NCBI GenBank assembly: GCA_902595815.1
Contig: CACJRL010000001.1
Location: forward strand, 124,001 to 188,000
Length of the DNA: 64,000 nucleotides
Direction of reading: 5' to 3'
Source: an uncultured Pelagibacteraceae bacterium
GTDB taxonomy: Bacteria; Pseudomonadota; Alphaproteobacteria; Pelagibacterales; Pelagibacteraceae
The first letter of the stretch is position 1, and each line of letters opens with the position of its first letter. This document shows positions 54,110-60,774 of the stretch, piece by piece. The position numbers were made by a program, and so were the translations under genes. The notes under the pieces are model-generated. The model was not told where the DNA came from. It ran no database searches and worked only from the letters and a program-made list of their open reading frames with translations.

Positions 54110-54766
54110 ATGACATTTTGCCTTGAATCAACAATTATAAAACCTGAAAATGGGTCTAACATCAAAAATGCAGTAATTTTACTTCATGGATACGGTGGAG
54201 ATGGAAAAGATATAAGTATGTTAACTCTGAATTGGAAAAGGTTTTTAACCAATACAGTATTCTTATGTCCGAATGGACATGAACCATGTAAAATTAATCC
54301 AATTGGTTATCAATGGTTTGATTTAGAAACAAATGATAAAAACTATATTTTAAATGAAGTAAAAAAAGCTGAAGATAAATTAAGAAAATATATTGAAGAA
54401 GTTAAAGCAGAATATAATTTGGAAAATTCAAAGATATGTTTATCTGGATTTAGTCAGGGTTGCATGATGTCAATAAACTTGGGCCTAACTTCTAAAGATC
54501 CTTATAATTGTATTGTTGGATTTTCTGGAAAGATTATAGATAAAGAGGATCTTAGTTTAAGATTAATTTCTAAAACAAAAACTTTATTAATTCATGGTGA
54601 AAAAGATGAAATAGTTCCACCCTATAATTTATTAGAGTCAAAAGATTTTTTTACACGCAATAATATTAGTATAGAAACTTTAATGATCAAAGACTGCGAC
54701 CATCATATACCAGTTGAAGCTTCAAGTAATGCATTAAAATTTATCAAAGATAATTTTGATATTTAA
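54110..54766 (+). CDS. phospholipase/carboxylesterase-family alpha/beta hydrolase
   Basis: A 218-residue serine hydrolase. The oxyanion region is NAVILLHGYGGDGKDISMLT, the nucleophile lies in CLSGFSQGCMMSINLGL (GFSQG), and the acid and His lie in LLIHGEKDEIVPPYN and IKDCDHHIPVEA. The order Ser-Asp-His matches the YpfH/acyl-protein thioesterase group. The substrate is not known. It is divergent from the HIG1 gene with 49 bases between starts. Confidence 0.88.
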   Translation: MTFCLESTIIKPENGSNIKNAVILLHGYGGDGKDISMLTLNWKRFLTNTVFLCPNGHEPCKINPIGYQWFDLETNDKNYILNEVKKAEDKLRKYIEEVKAEYNLENSKICLSGFSQGCMMSINLGLTSKDPYNCIVGFSGKIIDKEDLSLRLISKTKTLLIHGEKDEIVPPYNLLESKDFFTRNNISIETLMIKDCDHHIPVEASSNALKFIKDNFDI

Positions 54767-54824
54767 AGAGAATTAACTTTTTTGTTACATTGATTAATAA
54801 TAATATATAATATATTAAATAATT

Positions 54825-55397
54825 ATGACTCTGATGATTAATGAAAACCTTTCACTCGAAAAGTGTCCAGCCCTAGTTCTTAACGCAGATTATAGACCAT
54901 TAAGTTATTATCCTTTATCATTATGGTCATGGCAAGACGCAATTAAATCTGTATTTTTAGATAGAGTCTCAATTGTAAGTCATTATGATAGAATGATAAG
55001 AAGCCCATCATTCTCCATGCAGTTACCAAGTGTTATTGCATTAAAATCTTTTATAAAGCCTCGTTCAAATCCAAACTTCACAAGATTTAATGTTTTTCTA
55101 CGAGATAAGTTTAGTTGTCAATATTGTGGAAGTAATGATGAACTAACTTTTGACCATCTTCTTCCAAGATCAAAAGGTGGGAAAACTGATTGGGAAAACG
55201 TTGTTACTGCTTGCTCAGCATGTAATGTAAAAAAAGGTGGAAGATTGCTAAAAAATTCTGGAATGAAGTTAAATCAATGGCCTTTTCAACCAACAACAGA
55301 GGATCTTCATAGAAATGGGAAGAATTTTCCTCCTAATTTTCTACACAGCAGTTGGATGGATTATTTATATTGGGATGTGGAATTAGATCCTAGTTAA
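54825..55397 (+). CDS. HNH endonuclease-family protein
   Basis: 190 residues. The N-terminal part (ALVLNADYRPLSYYPLSLWSWQDAIK) and a central HNH site with a Cys4 zinc cage (FSCQYCGSNDELTFDHLLPRSKGG, then TACSACNVKKG) define a conserved, chromosomally encoded HNH protein of Proteobacteria, usually a non-mobile single-domain gene. The nuclease role is inferred. It does not look like a homing nuclease: no intron or repeat surrounds it. It shares a TTAA stop overlap with coq7. Confidence 0.85.
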   Translation: MTLMINENLSLEKCPALVLNADYRPLSYYPLSLWSWQDAIKSVFLDRVSIVSHYDRMIRSPSFSMQLPSVIALKSFIKPRSNPNFTRFNVFLRDKFSCQYCGSNDELTFDHLLPRSKGGKTDWENVVTACSACNVKKGGRLLKNSGMKLNQWPFQPTTEDLHRNGKNFPPNFLHSSWMDYLYWDVELDPS

Positions 55398-55927
55398 ATT
55401 TTTTCAGAGATATTTATAGCAATTTTTGAACCAGTTTTAATAATTTTATCCATTACTGAATATAATCCTTTTTTTGTTGCACCGTGCTCATATGCAATAT
55501 CTTTATGTTCCAATTCATCAGCTCTAAATTTTTTAATTTTTTCTCTAAGTTTTTTCTCATCATCTTGTAATTGATCTATTTGACTTTGGTAATGCTTATC
55601 AATTACTTCCTCAACAGAGGCTGTGCACAGCATTGCTGCCTTTTTTCCTAATATTGTTGAACTGAAACCTAAACCTACTCCTAATAAATCCCATAGTGGT
55701 AAAAATTTAGTTGGTTTTATTTTTCTTTCTCTAATTTCATTTTCAAAAAAATCGCTATGTTCCTGTTCATGCTCTCTCATTTCCTCTACTAATTTTAATA
55801 GTTCAGGATCTTTTTTGAACGTTTTAAGAGCCAAAAGTTGACCTTCATAAATTTTAATTGCGCCTCTTTCTCCAGCGTGATCAACTCTAATAAATTCTTC
55901 CAATTTTCTTTTGTTAGTTTTTTTCAT
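55394..55927 (-). CDS. coq7: demethoxyubiquinone hydroxylase Coq7
   Basis: A 177-residue ferritin-like di-iron monooxygenase. Iron-binding Glu and His lie in EEFIRVDHAGERGAIKIYEGQL, EMREHEQEHSDFFENEI, CTASVEEVIDKHYQSQI and ADELEHKDIAYEHGA. It hydroxylates the ring in the last stage of ubiquinone synthesis. The Coq7 form (rather than UbiF) is typical of Alphaproteobacteria. The ATG at 55927 overlaps the end of the dsbB-like gene by 14 bases. Confidence 0.95.
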   Translation of the reverse strand: MKKTNKRKLEEFIRVDHAGERGAIKIYEGQLLALKTFKKDPELLKLVEEMREHEQEHSDFFENEIRERKIKPTKFLPLWDLLGVGLGFSSTILGKKAAMLCTASVEEVIDKHYQSQIDQLQDDEKKLREKIKKFRADELEHKDIAYEHGATKKGLYSVMDKIIKTGSKIAINISEKI

Positions 55928-56387
55928 AAACAAGAGCTCTTAACGAAAATAACACAATTAGTAAAGATGTTAAAAAATTCAATCCAGATAAAGAGATGCC
56001 TAAAATAGTGAACTCTACATCTTTACAATTTTTAACCATTTCTAGACTTTCGATTATCTTTTCTTTATTTGTGATATCTATATTTGTGTTTGTACAACCA
56101 GCATATTCATCAAAAATTCCATTTTCTATACCAAAATGATATCCTGCAAGAGCAGTGCTTAGTGTGAATGTAATGATTAAAGCAATTAATATTCTATCAG
56201 ATTTAAAATAGCTATATCCCAAAAAACAAATGAAGATCGCTACTAAAAAAGGAATTCTTTGATAAATACATAATTTACATGGCAAATACCCCAAAACTTT
56301 TTCAATATAGATCGCAGATAATATGGCAATAATTGAGTATATAAAAATTAATAAATAAATATTTTTTCTTTTTAAAATAAAATTCAT
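55914..56387 (-). CDS. dsbB: disulfide bond formation protein B (DsbB family)
   Basis: 157 residues with four membrane helices. The first periplasmic redox pair is GYLPCKLCIYQRIPFL (CKLC). The second pair in the longer loop comes from GCTNTN and NCKDVEFTI. It reoxidises DsbA using quinone. It is tightly packed with coq7 downstream and the DedA-like gene upstream (one base). Periplasmic disulfide genes in this window also include tlpA. Confidence 0.88.
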   Translation of the reverse strand: MNFILKRKNIYLLIFIYSIIAILSAIYIEKVLGYLPCKLCIYQRIPFLVAIFICFLGYSYFKSDRILIALIITFTLSTALAGYHFGIENGIFDEYAGCTNTNIDITNKEKIIESLEMVKNCKDVEFTILGISLSGLNFLTSLLIVLFSLRALVYEKN

Positions 56388-56388
56388 T

Positions 56389-56997
56389 TTAGTTCATAAA
56401 GTTTTGTAAAAATTTATAAATTAAAAAAGCAAAAACTATCAATATAATTGAGATTACAATTGAAACTTTAAGCAGTTTTTTTTCAATTATTGTTTTCATA
56501 GCTGGACCAAAATTTCCAACTAAAAAAGCTATAATAAAAAATCTAGATCCTCTTGTTAGTAAGGAGACAATTATAAAATAAACAATATTAAATTGAACAA
56601 AACCACTAGTTATTGTTAGTAATTTAAATGGGATAGGTGTAAAACCTGCTATAGCCAGCAAAGTTGCCCATGCAAAAACTCCTCCATCTGATGAAATTTT
56701 ATCTTTTAAAAATGAAGTATTATCTACACCGTAAAGCTCAAAAATCTTAATTCCAATTTCATTGAAAAAAACATATCCTATGAAATATCCCAAACATGCA
56801 CCTAAGACGGATCCTGTCGTAGCAATAATTGCTATCTTCATCCATCTTTGTCTGTCGGCAATAGTCATTGGAATAATAAGAACATCTGGTGGAATAGGAA
56901 ATATGAAACTTTCAATAAAAGAAATAAAACCTAAAATTTTTTTTGAATTTTTATGTCCTGCAAGTTTAATTGTTTTATTAAATAGTTCCTTAAACAT
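56389..56997 (-). CDS. DedA/YqaA-family membrane protein
   Basis: A 202-residue protein with about five hydrophobic segments. The motif SFIFPIPPDVLIIPMTIADR and the amphipathic re-entrant loop (AIAGFTPIPFKLLTITSGFV) match the SNARE-associated/VTT (DedA, YqaA subgroup) family, proposed to move lipid carriers such as undecaprenyl phosphate across the membrane. The specific cargo is unknown. It lies 65 bases from the tRNA-Leu gene, divergently. Confidence 0.85.
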   Translation of the reverse strand: MFKELFNKTIKLAGHKNSKKILGFISFIESFIFPIPPDVLIIPMTIADRQRWMKIAIIATTGSVLGACLGYFIGYVFFNEIGIKIFELYGVDNTSFLKDKISSDGGVFAWATLLAIAGFTPIPFKLLTITSGFVQFNIVYFIIVSLLTRGSRFFIIAFLVGNFGPAMKTIIEKKLLKVSIVISIILIVFAFLIYKFLQNFMN

Positions 56998-57062
56998 ATT
57001 TTCTTTTAATATAAATAGTGTTTTAATACTATTATTTATATTCTATGAAACTAAAAATAAAT

Positions 57063-57149
57063 GGGCGAATGGCGGAACTGGTAGACGCGTTGGACTCAAA
57101 ATCCAATAGTAGCAATACTGTGAGAGTTCGATTCTCTCTTTGCCCACCA
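57063..57149 (+). tRNA. tRNA-Leu (anticodon CAA)
   Basis: An 87-base tRNA with the 3' CCA encoded. The acceptor stem pairs GGGCGAA with TTTGCCC; the D-arm contains GGCGGAACTGGTAGACGC; the anticodon stem-loop TTGGA-CTCAAAA-TCCAA gives anticodon CAA (reads UUG). A long variable arm (about 14 bases, TAGTAGCAATACTGTG) and the T-loop GTTCGATTC complete the class II leucine tRNA. It is followed after eight bases by the acyl-CoA synthetase start. Confidence 0.95.
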
Positions 57150-57157
57150 AAAAATAT

Positions 57158-58864
57158 ATGAACCTAAAAGAAATAAATAATTTAACTGAATTGTTTTTTG
57201 ATCAATTTAATCAACAAACTAACAAAGACAAAATATTATTGTCAACTTTAGGTGATAAAAGAAAAAATTATTCGTGGCAAGAAACATATGATTTTATTAG
57301 TTTAGTTTCTAATGAATTAAGAAAAGTAATATCAAAAGGTGATAGGTGTTTATTAATTTCTGAAAATAGACCTGAATGGTTTATCACAGACTTATCTATA
57401 ATGTTATCAGATGGGATAACTGTTCCAGCTTACACAACTTATGCAGAAAATGACTATAATTATATTCTTAATGATTGCACTCCAAGTGTAATTTTTGTTT
57501 CAAATGACGAACAATTTAATAAATTGAAAAATATTATTAAAGACAAAAAATTTATAAAAAAAATATTTTCCTTTGAAAAATTAACAAATATAGAAATTGA
57601 ATATATTAATTTAAAAGATTTAATTCAAAATAATAAAAAAAATATACCAATTCATAAATCATTGGCCTCAAGAAAAGATCCGTCTTGCATAATTTATACA
57701 TCAGGTACTCAAGGAAATCCTAAAGGAGTAATTTTAAGTCATGGAGGCATCTTAAATAATTGTGAGGGCGCAATAGATATTTTAAAACCGTTATTGTCTA
57801 AAGAACAGCCCAGGTTCCTTACATGGCTTCCACTTTCACATTCTTATGAGCACACTGTTCAATTTGTACAAATCACAGTGGCAGCTAGAATTTTTTACGC
57901 AGAGAGCATCGATAAATTGGTTAAAAATATGGGTGATTGCTCGCCAGAAATTATGACAGCTGTACCAAGATTTTATCAAAATCTTTATCAAAAAATTAAT
58001 GCAAATTTTAAAAAAGCTAAAGGGTTGAAAAAAAAATTAATATTTAAAATGTTAGAATTAGGTCTAAAAAAAATAAAAAAAGAAAATTTAACCTTTTTTG
58101 AAAAAATACAAGATAGTATCCTAGAGAAATTGGTAAGAAAAAAAATAAAGTCCCAATTTGGCGGATCTCTCAAAACATTTGTTTCTGGAGGTGGTGCCTT
58201 AGATAAAGAAGTTGGATATTTTCTGAATGCTATTGGTTTACCTACTTTGCAAGGTTATGGCTTAACCGAAACTTCACCAGTTGTAAGCTGTAATCCAATA
58301 GATGATATTAGAATAGATACTGTTGGACCACCATTTAAGGGAAATACAGTAAAATTAGCTGAGGATGGTGAAATTTTAGTAAAAGGTGAAAATGTAATGT
58401 TGGGCTATTGGAATAATAAAGAAGAGACTGAAAAAGTCTTAAAAGATGGCTGGCTTCACACAGGTGATATAGGAGAATTTGAAAATAATTTTTTAAAAAT
58501 TACTGATAGAAAAAAAGATATTCTCATTACTCCAGGAGGGGACAATATTTCTCCACTAAAAATAGAAAATGAATTAGTAAATCTAGAATTTATAGATCAA
58601 GCAGTTGTATATGGAGATAATAAACCTTATTTGGTAGCATTATTAGTTTTAAATGATGAATTTACTAATATTACGAATGTAGAAATTAATAATGCAATAA
58701 ATAATTTAAATAATAATCTTTCAAAAATTGAAAATATTAAAAAGTTTTTTTTAATAAATGAAAAATTTTCAATTGAAAATGGAATGTTAACTCCAACATT
58801 GAAGTTAAAAAGATATAAAATTATAAATAAATATAAAAATAATTTTGAAAATCTTTATAATTAG
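57158..58864 (+). CDS. AMP-forming long-chain acyl-CoA synthetase
   Basis: A 568-residue ANL-superfamily enzyme. Phosphate loop: CIIYTSGTQGNPKGVILSHGG. Later core motifs: GGALDKEVGYFLNAIGLPTLQGYGLTETSPVVS, then GWLHTGDIGEF and KITDRKKDILITPGGDNISP. It activates fatty acids as acyl-CoA and resembles FadD15-type synthetases of bacteria. The start is ATG at 57158, eight bases after the tRNA CCA; a longer frame begins inside the tRNA and is rejected. It probably is co-transcribed with the tRNA. Confidence 0.93.
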   Translation: MNLKEINNLTELFFDQFNQQTNKDKILLSTLGDKRKNYSWQETYDFISLVSNELRKVISKGDRCLLISENRPEWFITDLSIMLSDGITVPAYTTYAENDYNYILNDCTPSVIFVSNDEQFNKLKNIIKDKKFIKKIFSFEKLTNIEIEYINLKDLIQNNKKNIPIHKSLASRKDPSCIIYTSGTQGNPKGVILSHGGILNNCEGAIDILKPLLSKEQPRFLTWLPLSHSYEHTVQFVQITVAARIFYAESIDKLVKNMGDCSPEIMTAVPRFYQNLYQKINANFKKAKGLKKKLIFKMLELGLKKIKKENLTFFEKIQDSILEKLVRKKIKSQFGGSLKTFVSGGGALDKEVGYFLNAIGLPTLQGYGLTETSPVVSCNPIDDIRIDTVGPPFKGNTVKLAEDGEILVKGENVMLGYWNNKEETEKVLKDGWLHTGDIGEFENNFLKITDRKKDILITPGGDNISPLKIENELVNLEFIDQAVVYGDNKPYLVALLVLNDEFTNITNVEINNAINNLNNNLSKIENIKKFFLINEKFSIENGMLTPTLKLKRYKIINKYKNNFENLYN

Positions 58865-58967
58865 CTGAAAAAATTTGTTTAATTATCCTTGTTTTACTTA
58901 ACTTTTTTTAATTATTTATTTTTTATTTTTTTCAAAAAAAAATAAAAAAATACAAAAAATTATGTAT

Positions 58968-58996
58968 TTGACATAACTAATCAAAAAAATTACAAA
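58968..58996 (+). promoter_or_regulatory. candidate strong promoter for the Lys/Arg-rich peptide
   Basis: TTGACA (58968-58973) and TACAAA (58991-58996) are 17 bases apart. The 60 bases upstream are almost pure A and T, including a self-complementary block near 58915-58951 that could act as an UP element, bent DNA or a weak terminator of the preceding gene. Confidence 0.6.
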
Positions 58997-59047
58997 AAGG
59001 TAATTAAACGAATCAAAAAGATTCGTAATAAAAAAAGGGAGCTAAAG

Positions 59048-59131
59048 ATGGCTAAAAGAAGAAAAAAAGCTGCTAAAAAGAAAACTAAGAAAAAAGCTAA
59101 GAAAAAAGCTAAGAAGAAAAGAAGAAAATAG
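59048..59131 (+). CDS. Lys/Arg-rich H1-like microprotein, 27 aa
   Basis: A 27-codon frame: 16 Lys, 4 Arg, 5 Ala, one Thr and the start Met. It reads as MAKRRKK, then repeats of Ala-Lys-Lys-Lys or Lys-Lys-Lys-Ala, ending KKKRRK. The composition is like a histone-H1 tail and AlgP-type DNA-binding repeats. A good GGGAG ribosome site (59037-59041) lies six bases upstream, a consensus-like promoter precedes it, and a terminator follows, so it is a free-standing transcription unit. Nucleic-acid binding is inferred from charge alone. Confidence 0.75.
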   Translation: MAKRRKKAAKKKTKKKAKKKAKKKRRK

Positions 59132-59153
59132 TTTAGTATTCTTTTTATTAAAT

Positions 59154-59192
59154 AACGCTTCTCATGGCGCTTGCGTGGGGAGCGTTTTTTTT
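59154..59192. terminator. Rho-independent terminator after the Lys/Arg-rich peptide
   Basis: AACGCTTCTC (59154-59163) pairs with GGGGAGCGTT (59177-59186), allowing G-U pairs, around a 13-base loop, followed by a T-run to 59192. The T-run touches the stop of the convergent carD gene. Confidence 0.8.
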
Positions 59193-60069
59193 ATTTAACT
59201 ATCTCCTCTGAGATTTCCTCCTCAGGAGGCTTTGCTTCAATTTTTTGAACTTGTTTTTCTAAATTTCTTTTTAAAGCTTTATCAAGTTTTTTTTGAGTAT
59301 CTTCTAAACTTATATTCAATATGATTTGGAATTCAGTTAAAATTCTGTCATATGCTTTTTCAAATAATTGTCTTTCACTATAAGATTGGTCAACCATGAG
59401 ATCATCTCCTTTATTAAGGTCTCTTACTACTTCTGCCAACTCATATATTTTACCAGATGAAATTTTAGATTCATATTCCTGAGCTCTCCTGCTCCACATA
59501 CTTCTTTTAATTTTTGGTTTACTTTTTAAAATACTAATACATTTATTTACCTGATTTATTGTTGCTAAGGGCCTTAAATGTGATTGTTTATTTACAGGCA
59601 CCATTCCATTAGCTTTATCTTTTTCAAATTTAAGAATATACGTTTCTATATCAATTCCTCCAATATTCATTTTCTTAAATTCAGTAATTTGTCCTACACC
59701 ATGCTTTGGATACACAACATAGTCTTTTATTTTATATTCTTTTTTCTCAGTATCCTGTTTTTTAACTTTTTTTATCTCAGGTTTTTGTTCGTTATTTTTT
59801 GGAATTCGAAGTAAATTATTACTAGCCTCTGAATTATTCTTCTTTTCTATTTTTACTGATTTCGATTTAAGGTTTTCTTTGATTATTTTTTTTTTAGTCT
59901 TATTTTTTTTTACTTTAATGACAGCCTTGATTTTTTTTGTTTTATTAATAATTTTTGGCTTCTTTGGCTTCTTTGGCTTAGCCTCTTTATTTGAAACTTT
60001 TTTTTTTCTAACTACTTTTTTTGATTTAAATGTTTTCTTCAAAGTACTTATCAAATTTATTTTCTTCAT
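59191..60069 (-). CDS. carD: CarD-family transcription regulator with long Lys-rich N-terminal tail
   Basis: About 292 residues in two parts. The first 110 hold about 42 Lys ([17 protein letters not shown] and similar) with no fold. A CarD domain then begins near residue 111: [20 protein letters not shown], then [18 protein letters not shown], and a C-terminal helical DNA-binding part ([25 protein letters not shown]). Typical alphaproteobacterial CarD is about 170 residues without this tail. CarD binds RNA polymerase and stabilises promoter opening at rRNA and other promoters. The ATG at 60069 overlaps the ferredoxin gene by 44 bases; the true start could be non-AUG and slightly later. Confidence 0.9.
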   Translation of the reverse strand: MKKINLISTLKKTFKSKKVVRKKKVSNKEAKPKKPKKPKIINKTKKIKAVIKVKKNKTKKKIIKENLKSKSVKIEKKNNSEASNNLLRIPKNNEQKPEIKKVKKQDTEKKEYKIKDYVVYPKHGVGQITEFKKMNIGGIDIETYILKFEKDKANGMVPVNKQSHLRPLATINQVNKCISILKSKPKIKRSMWSRRAQEYESKISSGKIYELAEVVRDLNKGDDLMVDQSYSERQLFEKAYDRILTEFQIILNISLEDTQKKLDKALKRNLEKQVQKIEAKPPEEEISEEIVK

Positions 60070-60352
60070 CTTTATATTTCTCGTGATCCTGTAGAGCCTC
60101 CTTAGATTCTGTAATATTTGGCCATATCTCAGAATACTTTTTGTTAACTTCCAGCCATTTACCGCTATTATCTTCTGTATCAGAAACAATCGCGTCTATT
60201 GGACACTCAGGTTCACAAACGCCACAATCTATACACTCATCCGGTTTAATTACAAGCATATTTTTGCCTTCATAAAAGCAATCCACCGGACAAACATCTA
60301 CACAAGTAGTATGTTTACATTTTATACACTTATCATTAACTAAATATGTCAC
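60026..60352 (-). CDS. fdxA: 7Fe ferredoxin (FdxA type)
   Basis: A 108-residue ferredoxin starting at GTG. The clusters are visible as [23 protein letters not shown] ([3Fe-4S]/[4Fe-4S] sets) and [17 protein letters not shown]. The C-terminal extension ([17 protein letters not shown]) is characteristic of FdxA. It is the electron carrier between helicase/TerB genes and carD; in Alphaproteobacteria fdxA and carD are neighbours. Its GTG overlaps the TerB stop as GTGA. Confidence 0.95.
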   Translation of the reverse strand: MTYLVNDKCIKCKHTTCVDVCPVDCFYEGKNMLVIKPDECIDCGVCEPECPIDAIVSDTEDNSGKWLEVNKKYSEIWPNITESKEALQDHEKYKDEENKFDKYFEENI

Positions 60353-60774
60353 CGCTTAAATTTTATTTTTTCTTTAATGTCACCAACAATTTTTGGATCA
60401 AGGTATAGTAAACCTGATAATCTTCTCATTAAGTTCGTTTCATACATATCAGCATTTTCGTCTGAGTAGATAACATTCCATAATGCCTCAATGACTATCT
60501 TTTTTTCTTCGATATTTTTATTTTTTACCTCTTTAGTAAATTCTAATATTTGATTTGAGTCCCTTTCTCTTTTTTCTGCATCATTAAGTATTTCATTTAA
60601 GTCTTTTTCATCAGCTCCCATTTCTCTTAATGCATTTTTTATTATAGATTTTTCTTTTTCAGTAAAATTTTCGTCTATTTTTGCTGAGTGAATTAGTAAT
60701 GCAGCTACACTAATTAAAGACAAATGATCTTTATCATTTATTTTGTCATTTTCTCTTTTAAATAAGTTAAACAT
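60349..60774 (-). CDS. TerB-like protein
   Basis: A 141-residue, mostly helical protein. [34 protein letters not shown], then a second helical repeat [32 protein letters not shown], fit the TerB (tellurite resistance protein B, DUF533-like) family with acidic metal-binding loops. The function outside tellurite operons is unknown. Here it lies between the Suv3-like helicase and FdxA, where many Alphaproteobacteria have an S4-domain RNA-binding protein instead. It is coupled to both neighbours by overlaps. Confidence 0.8.
   Translation of the reverse strand: MFNLFKRENDKINDKDHLSLISVAALLIHSAKIDENFTEKEKSIIKNALREMGADEKDLNEILNDAEKRERDSNQILEFTKEVKNKNIEEKKIVIEALWNVIYSDENADMYETNLMRRLSGLLYLDPKIVGDIKEKIKFKR

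Noticed and set aside
54825-55397. HNH gene as a homing endonuclease or mobile element
   Set aside because: No intron, intein boundary or terminal repeats surround it, and its flanks are ordinary genes with a precise 4-base stop overlap.
57140-57157. Longer N-terminus of the acyl-CoA synthetase starting at TTG 57140
   Set aside because: It would lie inside the tRNA-Leu acceptor stem, so the ATG at 57158 is preferred.
59060-59131. Tandem AAGAAAAAAGCT-like repeats as a CRISPR or satellite
   Set aside because: They are the codons of the Lys/Ala repeat in the microprotein gene and have no spacers.
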